Positions 1 through 12,181 of a stretch of 64,000 nt of DNA are shown piece after piece; the first letter of the stretch is position 1; the number at the start of each line of letters is the position of its first letter. This stretch comes from Candidatus Saccharibacteria bacterium UBA6209 (lineage in GTDB: Bacteria > Patescibacteriota > Saccharimonadia > Saccharimonadales > Saccharimonadaceae), in NCBI GenBank assembly GCA_002421965.1, contig DISN01000005.1:1-64000 (forward strand), written 5' to 3'. The notes beneath the pieces are model-generated. The model was not told the origin of the DNA. It saw nothing but the letters and a program-made list of their open reading frames with translations, and did no database searches. The translations under genes and the position numbers were made by a program.

Positions 1-2
1 GT

Positions 3-596
3 GAGTCCCAAGAGCTAGTTATCCAGTCACTTAGCCGCAACGCCCAGGCGGTTCACGAGAAATATCAGCAAATGTCGACAAATTTACAACAGGTCATTGC
101 GAATCAAGAGGTGATGATGGTTGGCGTTTTCCAGGATAATCAATCTAAAGTATCGACAATTCAGTCGGAGCAAGACCGGGCTCTTGGTCAACTTAAGGAT
201 AATATTGCTAAAATGAATCAGCAATCTGAGTCGGCAGTTGCCAAGATGACCCAGAGTAGCGATGAGCAGTCGAAGAAATTGACTGATTTGTATCAGAAAG
301 TAATTGACGGAGCCGATGAGATGTCCCAGTCTCAAGGCAAAGCAATTAGTCAGCTGCAACAATCGGTTGAGTCTCTAGAGCAACAGCACGCTAGGCTAAA
401 AGAGATGATCGATGAATCAATCACAAAGCAAAAATCGATGATTGCTGACGTTATCGATGAGCATATGTCGCGAATTATTGAGCACTATCTGATAGGTGCG
501 CTTGGCGAGAGGTCTGACCTGGCCAAAGACATGCCGGGTATATTGGAGAAGATGCAGGAGCACAAGCAAGAGATGATGGATGATATGAAGCTATGA
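3..596 (+). CDS. atpF: ATP synthase stalk (b-like) subunit, 5' partial
   Basis: The frame is open from base 3 with no start, so the 5' end lies outside the window; the first ATG is at 72 but the same coiled-coil composition continues upstream of it. The visible ~197 residues are almost entirely Gln/Ser/Lys-rich heptad-type helix, ending in a short acidic Met-rich tail. It directly precedes delta, alpha, gamma, beta and epsilon genes and its stop overlaps the delta start by 4 bp, the position of the Fo b (peripheral stalk) subunit. The membrane segment expected at the N-terminus would be outside the window. The b assignment rests on context and coiled coil, not on a diagnostic motif. Confidence 0.55.
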   Translation, partial: ESQELVIQSLSRNAQAVHEKYQQMSTNLQQVIANQEVMMVGVFQDNQSKVSTIQSEQDRALGQLKDNIAKMNQQSESAVAKMTQSSDEQSKKLTDLYQKVIDGADEMSQSQGKAISQLQQSVESLEQQHARLKEMIDESITKQKSMIADVIDEHMSRIIEHYLIGALGERSDLAKDMPGILEKMQEHKQEMMDDMKL

Positions 597-1093
597 GCAG
601 ATCTGACTTAGTGTTACCCTCGAGCCTGGCTACTCGTAGTGATCTGCAGCGAGTAATTGCTGAGATTGAGCGGATTGATAATAGCTTAAATAGCGCGCAG
701 ATTCATGAGCAAATCGGTCATCCGGCCGATGACAGCCTGACTACTTCTAGGCAGCTAGCTGATTTTTTGCAAATAAATGATATTGATATCAAGAACGGCG
801 AGGATCGATCAAGGCTTCTTCATGATGCCCGTCATCTAAAAAACACTGCACCGGTTATCCATGTGACTTTTGCCACCAGTGCGGATAACGATGAGTTGAC
901 GAAAATAATTGATTGGGTGCGGCAGTCTGTTCATCCCATGGCGGTTCTGGCGGTTGGTTTACAGCCAAGTTTAATCGGCGGTGTGTATATTAGGACGACT
1001 AACAAGGTTTTTGATTTTAGTATCAGGTCACAGCTGGCTAATGGTCGTCATATAATCAAACGAGAACTGGAGGCTCTGAGTGGAGCAATCTAA
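593..1093 (+). CDS. atpH: ATP synthase delta subunit
   Basis: 166 residues; peripheral-stalk subunit joining b to the top of F1. The family signature lies near the C-terminus: residues ~126-150 read QPSLIGGVYIRTTNKVFDFS, matching the conserved 'pxLIGGxxirxgdkxxDxSvr' block. The N-terminal part is divergent and acidic. The ATG overlaps the upstream stop (ATGA) and the 3' end overlaps atpA by 14 bp, so translation is probably coupled. Order b-delta-alpha-gamma-beta-epsilon is the standard bacterial order. Confidence 0.85.
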   Translation: MSRSDLVLPSSLATRSDLQRVIAEIERIDNSLNSAQIHEQIGHPADDSLTTSRQLADFLQINDIDIKNGEDRSRLLHDARHLKNTAPVIHVTFATSADNDELTKIIDWVRQSVHPMAVLAVGLQPSLIGGVYIRTTNKVFDFSIRSQLANGRHIIKRELEALSGAI

Positions 1094-2623
1094 GCAATTT
1101 GAGTCACTTGTGGCTGCTGGTAATCCAGTCGGCGAAGTTATTGGTATTGACTCCTTCTTGATTAAGGTCAAGGGTCTGCAGCCAACGAACGTCCGAGCAC
1201 TAGTTAGATTTGATGACGATACTCGTGGCTATGTACACCATGTCTACGAAGATTATGTTGTGGTCATGAAGCTCGATCCGACGCCACTTAGAATTGGTGC
1301 AGTTTGTGTTGTTGAAAAAACAACAATGACAACCAGCGTTGGCAAAAATTATATTGGTCGAGTAATCAACGCTTTTGGTGAGCCTATCGACGGCAAAGGC
1401 CCGATTATGCCCGACAGAGAATGGGAAGTTTTTTATAATGCACCGATGCTTTACGAGCGAGAATTACTAGATACTCCCGTCGAAACAGGTGTAACAATCT
1501 TGGATCTTGAGTACTCATTAGCACGAGGTCAGCGTATGGCGATGCTGGGCGATAGCAAGGTTGGCAAGACTGCATTGGCGGCACAGGTGGCCATTAACCA
1601 AAAGAATACTGACGTAACCGTTATCTATGTGTTAATTGCTAAGAGGCAGCGAGACGTGGCCGAGCTAGTAACAAATCTTGAGAAGAACGATGCCTTGAAA
1701 AAGACGATAGTGGTGGTCACTAACTCATTTGAATCTTTGATTTTAACCTACTTAGTACCATATGTTGGTGCGGCTCATGGTGAGTATTTCTGGCACGAAT
1801 GTAATATGGATACTTTGGTAATCTACGACGACCTAACAGCACACGCTCAGGCTTATCGAGAAATGTCGTTGATTGCTGGTGTCAGTCCTGGTCGAGACTC
1901 TTATCCTGGCGATATGTTCTATACACACTCCTCGCTTCTCGAACGTGGTGGCAAGACTAAGTCAAATCATGCTAGTCAGACACTACTGCCTATAGTTTAT
2001 GCGCCGGGCGGTGACATTACTGCTTACTTGCCAACTAACGTTATGTCGATTACCGACGGCCAGTGGATTTTAGATGGTCAAATATTCCGTGATACTATGC
2101 GTCCTGCGGTGAGCACAGCTTTGTCGGTGACTCGAGTCGGTGGTGTTGGCCAAAATAAGCGCCAGAAAGCTCTGGCCGACAGGCTAAATTTGACATTGGC
2201 AGGCTATCGATCAGCCGAGGAGTATGCTCACTTTGGTACTGAACTTAGTCCACAGGCTCAGGCGGACTATGACAAAGGAAAGGTTCTATTTAAGCTACTA
2301 AATCAAGCAATTGGTGAGATTTATAGCTTTGTTGAGCAGCAATTTTTGATGACCATCGTACTTGATAGCGCGCCAGAGGAAGTGATCAATATCACTGCCC
2401 TTAAGAAGAAGGTCCATGATTATGCACCTAGGCTAAAAGAGAATAAGGACGGCGAAGGTAACTTTGACGAGCTATGTGCTGCACTAAAGGCAGAAGTGAC
2501 AACCATAGATGAGGTTAAAAAGGCAGTGCTCGAAAAGCAAGCAAAGATCGAAATTGAGAAGAAGCGACAAGCGGAGGAGGCGGCCAAGGCGGCGGCTGAA
2601 GTAGCTCGGGAGGAGTCTGCTTA

Positions 2624-2624
<1 letters not shown>
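1080..2624 (+). CDS. atpA: ATP synthase F1 alpha subunit
   Basis: 514 residues, normal length. Non-catalytic nucleotide-binding subunit of F1. The N-terminal beta-barrel is followed by a P-loop GDSKVGKTAL at ~157-166 (most bacteria have GDRQTGKT), then the YDDLTAHAQAYREMSLI block and SPGRDSYPGD. The arginine-finger region reads ALSVTRVGG. The last ~35 residues are a Lys/Glu/Ala-rich helical extension (EKKRQAEEAAKAAAEVAREE) beyond the usual end. The start is a GTG at 1080 inside atpH. Confidence 0.96.
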
Positions 2625-4898
<2,274 letters not shown>

Positions 4899-4899
<1 letters not shown>

Positions 4900-5201
4900 T
4901 GACCGATCAACTAGTCGTGCCTGAAGCAGCTGAGGTCTCGTTGGCCGGCAGTAAGCCAACAATGGCAGTGAAGGTATATGCTCCATTTCAGGTGTATTTT
5001 GAGGGCGAGGCCTATAGCGTTAGCGCTCAAAATGCGGTTGGCCCATTTGATATCCTGCCAAAGCATCGTAATTTTTTGTGTATGTTGGTGCCCTGTGAAT
5101 TGACTGTCCAGCCGGTCAAGGGCAACAAGAGAACTATTAAGATTAACCGCGCATTAATGCATGTCAAGGCCGACAGTGTAGTGGTTTTTATGGATGTCTA
5201 G
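4899..5201 (+). CDS. atpC: ATP synthase epsilon subunit, short form
   Basis: 100 residues against a usual 130-140. The sequence corresponds to the N-terminal beta-sandwich that binds gamma and the c ring (VKVYAPFQVYFEGEAYSVSA, NAVGPFDILPKHRNFLCML). The C-terminal two-helix domain, which in other bacteria inhibits ATP hydrolysis, is missing. The start overlaps the atpD stop (TAATG). Last gene of the operon; the next gene lies on the opposite strand. Confidence 0.9.
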
Positions 5202-5216
5202 CATTCGTTTACTAGA

Positions 5217-6251
5217 CTAATAGGTAACGAAATAATCAAATCCAAATGATGAATTTCCTGGTGCTGGCGCCGAAGTACAGATACTAAATCCTGCCTGGTC
5301 ACGGTCAACGTAGTATTGGGTTCGACTAGCTGCGTTGCCGACCGGGCTGATGATTACGTAAGGCTGCTTGGTAAATGCCTGGGCAAAGTTGATCCTGATC
5401 ATACAGCCAGACTGTGGTGAATTGCCGGTGCTGATATTTACTGTACCGGCAGTGTCCGAGCCGCTAACCGATGCTGTGCCGCCGCTACCAAGCGGACCAC
5501 TATTAACCGTGCGGTTAGGCGATGGTCCAGTAAAGCTGATGTGATTTGGGATCTCGAGTGAGGCGTTGCCACTTAGGATTAGTCGAGAGGTGGTTATTTG
5601 GGCGGCAGTCATTGGGCCGTTAAAGGTTGACGCCCCGGAGACGCTGAGCTCGCGCATAGTCGTGCCACCCTGGATGGCTAGGGTATTGGCGATTTGCAAG
5701 GTGTTGATCTGAGCTGTTCCTAGATTTGATGTACCAGAAATGGTTAGACTCGGGCCTTGGATGCTACCGCCGGTTTGTAAATTGCCGGCGATATTTAGAT
5801 TGCCTCTCATCAAGGTCTGCCCATCGATTACGGCATTGCCCTGGATAGTTAGGGTTTGGGAAGCGCCGCCGACCGAAGTGTCTTTGCTGGCTAAATCCTG
5901 TAGAGCTTCTTGTGTTAGCTCTTGACCAGCAATTGTCGGCACTATCGCCGGTTTTTGGCTGTTTAGATAAAAAACCCAGGTAATGATAATCGACACAATA
6001 ACAACTAAAATAAATAGCAGTAGGTAGACGTTGATTTTTTTAAACAGTCTACGAGCCTTAGAAATTTTCTTAGGTGCCTCTTCGGCGTTTGAGCTGTCGG
6101 ACTGCTCGGTCTTCGTAGCCTCGCGCTCATCTGCAAGATCATCTGGCGTGCGACTTAGGGCGTCTGCCGGAGATTCTTGAACAACAGGCGTGTCATCAGT
6201 CGTATGATCAACAGGTTTATCAGTGCTAGTGTCTTTGTCTTCTGGATTCAT
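5217..6251 (-). CDS. Membrane-anchored beta-repeat surface fibre protein, unknown
   Basis: 344 residues. Residues 1-65 are acidic, Asp/Glu/Ser-rich and disordered; a basic patch (KKISKARRLFKK) precedes one membrane helix at ~73-95 (VYLLLFILVVIVSIIITWVF), giving a type II, N-inside topology. The exterior region (110-240) is a run of short beta-turn repeats with Asn/Gly-rich turns (GNLNIAGNLQTGG, LSVSGASTFNGPMTAAQ), as in trimeric fibres or bactofilin-like beta helices. The end (~270-344) looks like a globular tip domain with two cysteines (SGCMIRINF, FSICTSA). A -10 box (TATAGT) lies ~35 nt upstream of the ATG. No function is recognised; a surface fibre is an inference. Confidence 0.7.
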   Translation of the reverse strand: MNPEDKDTSTDKPVDHTTDDTPVVQESPADALSRTPDDLADEREATKTEQSDSSNAEEAPKKISKARRLFKKINVYLLLFILVVIVSIIITWVFYLNSQKPAIVPTIAGQELTQEALQDLASKDTSVGGASQTLTIQGNAVIDGQTLMRGNLNIAGNLQTGGSIQGPSLTISGTSNLGTAQINTLQIANTLAIQGGTTMRELSVSGASTFNGPMTAAQITTSRLILSGNASLEIPNHISFTGPSPNRTVNSGPLGSGGTASVSGSDTAGTVNISTGNSPQSGCMIRINFAQAFTKQPYVIISPVGNAASRTQYYVDRDQAGFSICTSAPAPGNSSFGFDYFVTY

Positions 6252-6350
6252 AATAATTCTTGTGCTTTATCTGTATCTAGCTTACTATAGTTTACGCTTT
6301 GGGGCTAGCTTGAGTTTTGTCGTAATTTCAAGGATAATAAACGTAAGCGT

Positions 6351-7091
6351 ATGAAAAAAGCGAGGTACGGGTTGTGTGTTTTGGTGACTTCGGGGTTAGC
6401 TTTAGGGGCCCTAGTTTCGGTGTCATATGCGCAGGAAGCTCCTACTTCTTCGTCAAACTTCCAGATAAGTGAGCCGCAATTCGGCGTTAATACCGAGAAC
6501 GAGACCTGTTCTGGGGCCTATTGTGCCAGAGCGACAATTGGCAGTCTGGATGCTGGAGCGGACGAGCCGCAAAGAAGCACTGAGTTTAGTACTATCCCGC
6601 AAGACAGCGAGCCGCTCTTAGAGGTAATAGTCGATCCGGGCGAGTCTCATTTGGGTCTACTTAGCACCACTAAGTTATCTAGAAAGACTATGATCGTTAA
6701 AGTTAGAACCTATATGAGTGATGGCTATACGCTGCATATTTATGGCGAAGCCCCGAAGTATGGTGATCATTCACTGAACACTATGAATACTCCCGCCAGC
6801 TCATCTCCTGGCACCGAGCAGTTTGGTATAAACGTTATTCGCAACAACAGTCTTGGTTTTGGGGCCGACCCAGTGCAGGTGCCATCTGATCTTATGAGTT
6901 TTGGCGAAGTAGCGGCTGATTATGGTGTGTCCGACGTGTTTAAGTATATTAATGGCGATGTCGTTGCCAGCAGTGTTGTCGAGACAGGACGAACAGATTA
7001 CACCGTGTCAATGATTATTAATATATCTAACGCCACTCCTGCGGGCCACTATAGTGGTGACTACTCGGCGGTTGTTGTTCCACGTTTCTAA
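6351..7091 (+). CDS. Exported surface protein sharing the locus C-terminal domain
   Basis: 246 residues. Signal peptide 1-28 (basic start, hydrophobic core, cleavage near SYAQ). The mature C-terminal half contains the block SSPGTEQFGINVIRNNSLGFG and ends NATPAGHYSGDYSAVVVPRF. The same 'tEQFGixxxxNnsxGxgxdP ... atpAGxYxxxxxxxaxxxF' pattern occurs in the proteins at 7222, 8987 and 12182. This member lacks the N-terminal domain of the other three. The general layout resembles the C-terminal cell-wall-binding WxL domain of Firmicutes, but no WxL triad is seen, so that link is tentative. Confidence 0.75.
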   Translation: MKKARYGLCVLVTSGLALGALVSVSYAQEAPTSSSNFQISEPQFGVNTENETCSGAYCARATIGSLDAGADEPQRSTEFSTIPQDSEPLLEVIVDPGESHLGLLSTTKLSRKTMIVKVRTYMSDGYTLHIYGEAPKYGDHSLNTMNTPASSSPGTEQFGINVIRNNSLGFGADPVQVPSDLMSFGEVAADYGVSDVFKYINGDVVASSVVETGRTDYTVSMIINISNATPAGHYSGDYSAVVVPRF

Positions 7092-7123
7092 ATTAGCTAC
7101 TTTAACATTCCTGTGGATAACTG

Positions 7124-7154
7124 GTTGCATACTGTATTTTGCTTGTGGTATTAT
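7124..7154 (+). promoter_or_regulatory. Probable promoter of the 7222 surface gene
   Basis: TTGCAT (7124-7129) and TATTAT (7149-7154) with a 19-nt spacer. The predicted leader of ~60 nt ends in a Shine-Dalgarno GGAG at 7207-7210, 11 nt before the ATG at 7222. Confidence 0.55.
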
Positions 7155-7221
7155 GCCAGAGAACCCCTATGTTGAGGGAATATAAAATAAATACCAAATA
7201 AAACAAGGAGACATACGAAGT

Positions 7222-8895
7222 ATGCATACACTTAAGTCTATTGTTCAGCGAGGAACGCTGTTCGGGGCTTCAGCCGCACTGGTAGTCGCTGCTGTTGTGC
7301 CAGCAGTGTCAGTGTTCGCGGATGCGCTAAACCCGCTAACCGAACGATCGCTGCTACTAACAAGTTCAGCACCTGGCTGGCAGGATACTGACGGTTCAGG
7401 AAACTCTGTCGCAGCACCAAACTCAGTTGGCGAAAACTATGCGCCAGCTGGATCAGGTCCAAACGGTAAAAAAGCCGGTCAAACATTTACTTTTAAAGTA
7501 AGTAGTACGGCAGAAGTTAAGGGTCTGTCACTTCAGTATTGTACTAGTGCGGCTGGCCTATGTCAGGCGCCGGGCAACAATAACGAAATGGTTCCAGGTT
7601 ATACTGCGCCAGCCGTTAAGGATGCAGCTGGTGACGCCCGAAACGGTGTATATGATGCAGGAACCAACACCACTGGTCGTCCCGCCAATGACGGGGCAGC
7701 TACAGTAGGTGGCCACGCTAATAAGAAGAGCGACCTCGACTTTGTTGGCGCATTTACCGAAGGTACTGGTGCTGGTCAGTATGAGGTAAAGGTTAACAAC
7801 GTAACTTCAACTGGCTGGGTATTTACTGCTGCCAACCTTGAAAGTAGTGCACACACCGGCCAGCTGACCGGTAAGAAGAACTATGTCACTCTAGTTAATT
7901 CAGCTGGTGTAAATATAGCAAATGGCCAAGAAGTACAGGTAATATTTCGTCCTTCAGAGTCGATCTATATCACCAACCCTGGATCAAAGGAGTTCTTCGT
8001 AAAGATTAATACCTATAATAGCGATACGGTCCTTAAGGGTATTCATAACGAAGCCGATGAGGCACAGCACACCGTAATTGATGGTGGTGTAACAGTTGCT
8101 AACGTGATGACCGATTCGATCCACATTACTACAAAGGTTCTGGAAACTATGGCCTTCTCAGTAGGCACAGAGAACCTAGATACCGCTACTGGTAAAAGCT
8201 ACCATGGTAAGTGTGACCCAGTCAATCAGAAAGACAATAACCGCTTGCAGCTAGGTAACCCTGACGCTGAGTATTCACTAGAGACTGGTCGAGCATGGGA
8301 TGTGTTCTCATACTGGCGACTAAGCTCTAACTCATCTGGTGGTGCAACAGTTTACTACTCAGGTGATACGCTTGCTAACACCGTTGGTGACAGCATTCAG
8401 GATATGCCAAACGAGGTAGTTAGTACTCCTGGTACAGAACAGTTCGGTCTTGGGTTTGTTGATGCAAACTTTGGCGTAGCAGCTAACCCAGATGACGCTG
8501 CACGAACAACTGATGTTAAGTCCCCTGACTCAAACTGGGATGCAAACTATCTACATCCAAGCAGTTATCCATTCCGAACCCTATCAGGCCAGGCCACAGT
8601 TGATCTTGGTGACGGGCGTGACTTTAACGGACTTAATACTCAGAATTCTAGCAATGACTACGATGAGGCAACTGGCACGATATTTGACAATAGCGGGTCA
8701 GCAGTTGCTCCAGGAACCGCAAAGTTCAAATTCCTTAAATCGAGCTTGACTGTTCCTGAGATGATTGCTCAGCAGAACGAAACAGTCATCAGCTGTGCGA
8801 CAGCAAAAATGCGATACGTTGCAAACATCGGTGCAGACACCCCAGCTGGTGTATATACCACGAAGATTAACTACCTAGCTGCTCCTCAGTACTAG
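7222..8895 (+). CDS. Large exported surface protein, two shared domains
   Basis: 557 residues. Signal peptide ~1-33 (VVAAVVPAVSVFADA). The N-terminal domain begins ERSLLLTSSAPGW and contains TFKVSSTAEVKGLSLQYC, the pattern 'RSxxLxSS ... YxxxFxxxxxxxxxxxxxxC' shared with the proteins at 8987 and 12182. The C-terminal domain has VSTPGTEQFGLGFVDANFG and ends TPAGVYTTKINYLAAPQY. It is the largest of the four and is followed by a strong terminator, so it may be the most abundant. Codon use is rich in Ala, Gly, Asn and Thr, fitting an abundant surface protein. Function unknown. Confidence 0.8.
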   Translation: MHTLKSIVQRGTLFGASAALVVAAVVPAVSVFADALNPLTERSLLLTSSAPGWQDTDGSGNSVAAPNSVGENYAPAGSGPNGKKAGQTFTFKVSSTAEVKGLSLQYCTSAAGLCQAPGNNNEMVPGYTAPAVKDAAGDARNGVYDAGTNTTGRPANDGAATVGGHANKKSDLDFVGAFTEGTGAGQYEVKVNNVTSTGWVFTAANLESSAHTGQLTGKKNYVTLVNSAGVNIANGQEVQVIFRPSESIYITNPGSKEFFVKINTYNSDTVLKGIHNEADEAQHTVIDGGVTVANVMTDSIHITTKVLETMAFSVGTENLDTATGKSYHGKCDPVNQKDNNRLQLGNPDAEYSLETGRAWDVFSYWRLSSNSSGGATVYYSGDTLANTVGDSIQDMPNEVVSTPGTEQFGLGFVDANFGVAANPDDAARTTDVKSPDSNWDANYLHPSSYPFRTLSGQATVDLGDGRDFNGLNTQNSSNDYDEATGTIFDNSGSAVAPGTAKFKFLKSSLTVPEMIAQQNETVISCATAKMRYVANIGADTPAGVYTTKINYLAAPQY

Positions 8896-8909
8896 AATAG
8901 TTATCAATC

Positions 8910-8944
8910 AAAAAGCTGACTCATCACGAGTCAGCTTTTTTGAT
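8910..8944 (+). terminator. Rho-independent terminator
   Basis: Perfect 13-bp stem AAAAAGCTGACTC / GAGTCAGCTTTTT with a 5-nt loop, followed by T. It ends the 7222 transcript. Confidence 0.9.
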
Positions 8945-8986
8945 TTAGCATAAGCTAAAAACAGAGGTTTGTAGTATAATTCGAGT

Positions 8987-10060
8987 ATGCGGACTCACAT
9001 CAATCAATGGCTAATACATCTAATGCGTTGGTCTCATTTAGCATTGGAGCTACTATTGATCGGTATACTGATAGCGCTATTTATTGCGCCGTCCGCTGGC
9101 GCTGCCATGAGGCTGCGTGAGAGAAGTCTGTATATGACTAATGATGAAGCAGGGGAGCGATCGTCGTATGTCTTGGGATTTCGATATATGAGTCCGGTGC
9201 CGATTGGCTCTTTTGAGTTACTGTTTTGTAATGATCCAATTCCATACAATCCTTGTGAGGTTCCGCTTGGTTTGGACGTGTCGGATGTGTCGTTGACTAA
9301 CCAGACTGGCGAAACTGGCTTTGTTATTTCACAAAAAAGCACAAATCGCCTATTGTTTACGCGCACGTCTAGTCTACCGGGTCCAGATCGATCGACCTAT
9401 ACTTTTGATAATGTTCTTAACCCGTTAGATATCGAGGCTGCTTTTGCGGTGCGCATAAAGACCTTCGAGTCTAATAATGGAACTGGCCCACAGGTGGACT
9501 TTGGTTCGGTTCGTGGTCAGGTGATTAAGGGTATTCAAATCGAAACTCAGGTGCCGCCAATGTTAATATTTTGTCTAGCAGAGCAGGTTGAATATAACTG
9601 TACGGGTACAAATGACATTTATCATTCGGATATGGGTAAGCTTAGTCCAAATGAAACTTTGACTGCGCAGTCTCAGATGGCTGTCGGTACCAACGCAACT
9701 GCTGGATTTGTGATTTCTGTCGTAGGTAGTCCGCTGAGCGCCGGCATGGAGGTTATAAAATCGCTCGATACTCCTTCTCCCAGTAAGCTAGGTAAGAACC
9801 AGTTTGGTATTAATCTTGTGGCAAATAACTCTCCGGGAATTGGCCTTGACCCAGAGGGTGACTGGGCTAACGCCACCGCTGCGCCTAATTACGGCCAGTC
9901 AAATATGTACATGTTCAAGGACGGGGATATCGTCGCTTCGTCACCGAACGTTAGTCTAATGAAAAAGTTCACCGTGAGCTATATAGTTAACGTTAGTCCT
10001 GCGCTTAGAGCTGGCGTTTACACAACTACCATAAACTTTATAGCCAGTGGCAGGTTTTAG
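8987..10060 (+). CDS. Exported surface protein, two shared domains
   Basis: 357 residues. Signal peptide with a long n-region; hydrophobic core LALELLLIGILIALF and cleavage near SAGAA. N-terminal domain RERSLYMTNDEAGE ... LGFRYMSPVPIGSFELLFC; C-terminal domain KNQFGINLVANNSPGIGLDP, DGDIVASSP and the terminal LRAGVYTTTINFIASGRF. It is paralogous to 6351, 7222 and 12182. A TATAAT box (8975-8980) ends exactly 6 nt before the ATG, so the mRNA is predicted to be leaderless. Confidence 0.78.
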   Translation: MRTHINQWLIHLMRWSHLALELLLIGILIALFIAPSAGAAMRLRERSLYMTNDEAGERSSYVLGFRYMSPVPIGSFELLFCNDPIPYNPCEVPLGLDVSDVSLTNQTGETGFVISQKSTNRLLFTRTSSLPGPDRSTYTFDNVLNPLDIEAAFAVRIKTFESNNGTGPQVDFGSVRGQVIKGIQIETQVPPMLIFCLAEQVEYNCTGTNDIYHSDMGKLSPNETLTAQSQMAVGTNATAGFVISVVGSPLSAGMEVIKSLDTPSPSKLGKNQFGINLVANNSPGIGLDPEGDWANATAAPNYGQSNMYMFKDGDIVASSPNVSLMKKFTVSYIVNVSPALRAGVYTTTINFIASGRF

Positions 10061-10107
10061 TGTATAATGTGTATTGTACTTAAGGTAAAATGGAGGGTCT
10101 ACCAATA

Positions 10108-11160
10108 ATGAATCACTTAAAGAGTGCAGCTCTGATCATGTGTGCAGTGGTTTTTGCAGCATCGTTGTTATTTATTCCGCAGCAAAATGCATATGCTCAG
10201 GGTTCAGCGGCACTTAGTATTGTTCCTAAAAAGACATACACGATTGAGGCCGGTAAGACCGTTAATGACACACTGTTGATTCGCAACCAAGACAAAGAGC
10301 GAACGCTTAACTTGTCCCTCAGGGTTATAGATTTTAGCTACACCGACGATAGTGGAGCCCCGAAGCTTATGCTCGACGAGGGTGCCCCAAAGACATCCTG
10401 GTCGCTAAGAGATAATATTGATATTCCAGAGACCGTATCGATTGAGCCGGGATCAAGCGAGTCAATTGGTATGAGTGTAACAATTCCCGAGAACCAAGGT
10501 GGCTGTAGCCTTTATAGTGCAATTGTCTACTCCTCGACTAGCTCTGAGGGTGGTAATGTCGGCCTTAGCGCTTCAGGAGTGACGTTGGTATTCGCTAACA
10601 TACCTGGTGTCTGTAAAGAAGATTTGGTATTAAAAAGAGTTGGAGCACTTAATGATTCAAAAAATATCGACAACGGCGAGTATGCCTATTTCCACCTAGA
10701 TCAGCCCAAGCGGATAGCCTACACATTACAGAATAACGGTAACGTTGCCGCTAGTCCTGTCGGTAGCATTACCCTAAGGCCATGGTTTGGTAAGGAAATC
10801 GTAATAAACAACATTAACCCTAACGGCTCGCTTGCTCTAATTGGCCAGGAGAGAACATTCGTATCCTGCGTCAAACTAAAGGGCGAAACGGTTGGATTTA
10901 ACGGTACACGCGCTGAATCCACCACCTGCGATACTTCTGGTCTGTGGCCTGGTTTTTATAGCGTCGAGCTGGCTGGCTACTATGGGCAAAATGGCAATAA
11001 CACCAAGGATCTAGTTGGCTCAAGCTGGTTTATTTATATGCCATGGTGGGCAATAGCCATCCTTGTTGCCGCTCTAGCATTTATCACTTACTATGTACGA
11101 AAAATTGTCCTACACATCCGCTCAAATAGCAGCAAAGCTAAGCTTAAGAAAAGAAAATAA
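10108..11160 (+). CDS. DUF916-like exported protein with C-terminal anchor
   Basis: 350 residues from the ATG at 10108, chosen because GGAGGG lies 11 nt upstream; an ATG at 10090 is in frame but contains that site. Signal peptide to ~AYAQG, then two Ig-like beta domains: IVPKKTYTIEAGKTVNDTLLIRNQ has the 'iePGexxxxxxxvxNpsd' feature of DUF916/WxL-interacting proteins. A membrane helix near the C-terminus (WWAIAILVAALAFITYY) is followed by a basic tail. In Firmicutes such proteins pair with WxL proteins on the wall; here it sits among four paralogous surface proteins, suggesting the same partnership. A TATAAT lies at 10063-10068. Confidence 0.7.
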   Translation: MNHLKSAALIMCAVVFAASLLFIPQQNAYAQGSAALSIVPKKTYTIEAGKTVNDTLLIRNQDKERTLNLSLRVIDFSYTDDSGAPKLMLDEGAPKTSWSLRDNIDIPETVSIEPGSSESIGMSVTIPENQGGCSLYSAIVYSSTSSEGGNVGLSASGVTLVFANIPGVCKEDLVLKRVGALNDSKNIDNGEYAYFHLDQPKRIAYTLQNNGNVAASPVGSITLRPWFGKEIVINNINPNGSLALIGQERTFVSCVKLKGETVGFNGTRAESTTCDTSGLWPGFYSVELAGYYGQNGNNTKDLVGSSWFIYMPWWAIAILVAALAFITYYVRKIVLHIRSNSSKAKLKKRK

Positions 11161-11192
11161 CTAAAAAATAAAGCGCAGGGGGTGTTCGGCTG

Positions 11193-12107
11193 GTGAAGAG
11201 GTTAATTTCCAACTACCTGACTGGTTTCATAGTAGCCTTTATGGCTGCTGTGGTGCTGGGGCAGGGCGTCGGGGCAATTAACCCTTTGCCAACACCAGAC
11301 CCTAAGCCGGGTGGTTTCGGACTAGAAGCCGTTAAAGAGCAGGCTCCGCCAAATATGGGTGCGACAATCACCACGCCATCAAACGGTGCATCATTTTCAT
11401 CGTCACCGATAACTGTTAATGGACTATGCCCGCAAGGTCTACTGGTTCAGCTATACAATAACAACGTCATGGTTGGTTCGGTGATGTGTGACAATGGCAG
11501 CTTTAGTATTGAGGTTAGTTTGTTTGCTGGGACTAACGAGTTAAAGGCTATTGTCTATGATGAACTAGATCAGGCTGGCCCTGAGTCAAACATCGTCTCG
11601 GTCAACTATACTGATACTAGTTTTACTAGATTTGGTGAGCTTATAACACTAACCAGCAATTACGGTCGACGCTCCGCAGCAAACAATACTCAGCTAGTCT
11701 GGCCGCTTCAGCTATCTGGCGGAACTGGCCCATATGCCTTTAGTATTGACTGGGGTGACGGTTCGCAGCTCCAACTTCTAAGTCAGTCATTGGCTGGGCT
11801 AATAAATATCGATCATATTTATAAAAAAGCTGGTATCTATCAAGTGAACGTTCGGGTGACTGACTCAAATGGTGTCAGCGCCTTTCTGCAAGTTATTGCT
11901 GTTTCTAGTGGCCAGGCAGACATAGGTGCGGCCCCCGTCACCGATGGCGGCAGCAAGGCTCAGGGCAAGCCAGTTGTTTTGTGGCTACCAACGGTCATTC
12001 TACTACTATTACTTTTGCCAACTTATTGGCTTGGACGTCGCTCACAGCTAGTGACGATCAGGAACAAGATGATCAAGGAGAGGGACAGGTACCAAGACAA
12101 AAAATAA
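11193..12107 (+). CDS. Anchored Ig/PKD-domain surface protein
   Basis: 304 residues, GTG start with a purine-rich site (CAGGGGG) upstream. Signal peptide ending near GVGAIN, then a Pro-rich linker. A bacterial Ig-like domain (TITTPSNGASFSSSPITVNG ... GTNELKAIVYDE) is followed by a PKD-like domain with FSIDWGDGSQ and HIYKKAGIYQVNVRVTDSNG. The C-terminal membrane helix (VVLWLPTVILLLLLLPTYWLG) has a basic tail. It is probably a linker or adhesin displayed on the cell surface. It is in the same run as the DUF916-like and shared-domain proteins, 32 bp after the previous gene. Confidence 0.75.
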   Translation: MKRLISNYLTGFIVAFMAAVVLGQGVGAINPLPTPDPKPGGFGLEAVKEQAPPNMGATITTPSNGASFSSSPITVNGLCPQGLLVQLYNNNVMVGSVMCDNGSFSIEVSLFAGTNELKAIVYDELDQAGPESNIVSVNYTDTSFTRFGELITLTSNYGRRSAANNTQLVWPLQLSGGTGPYAFSIDWGDGSQLQLLSQSLAGLINIDHIYKKAGIYQVNVRVTDSNGVSAFLQVIAVSSGQADIGAAPVTDGGSKAQGKPVVLWLPTVILLLLLLPTYWLGRRSQLVTIRNKMIKERDRYQDKK

Positions 12108-12181
12108 CTGTATTGAAAGCATGAAAGTTATCATGATACACTGTGGGTGTACGTGTGAGTATTAAATAAGGGAGGAATCAA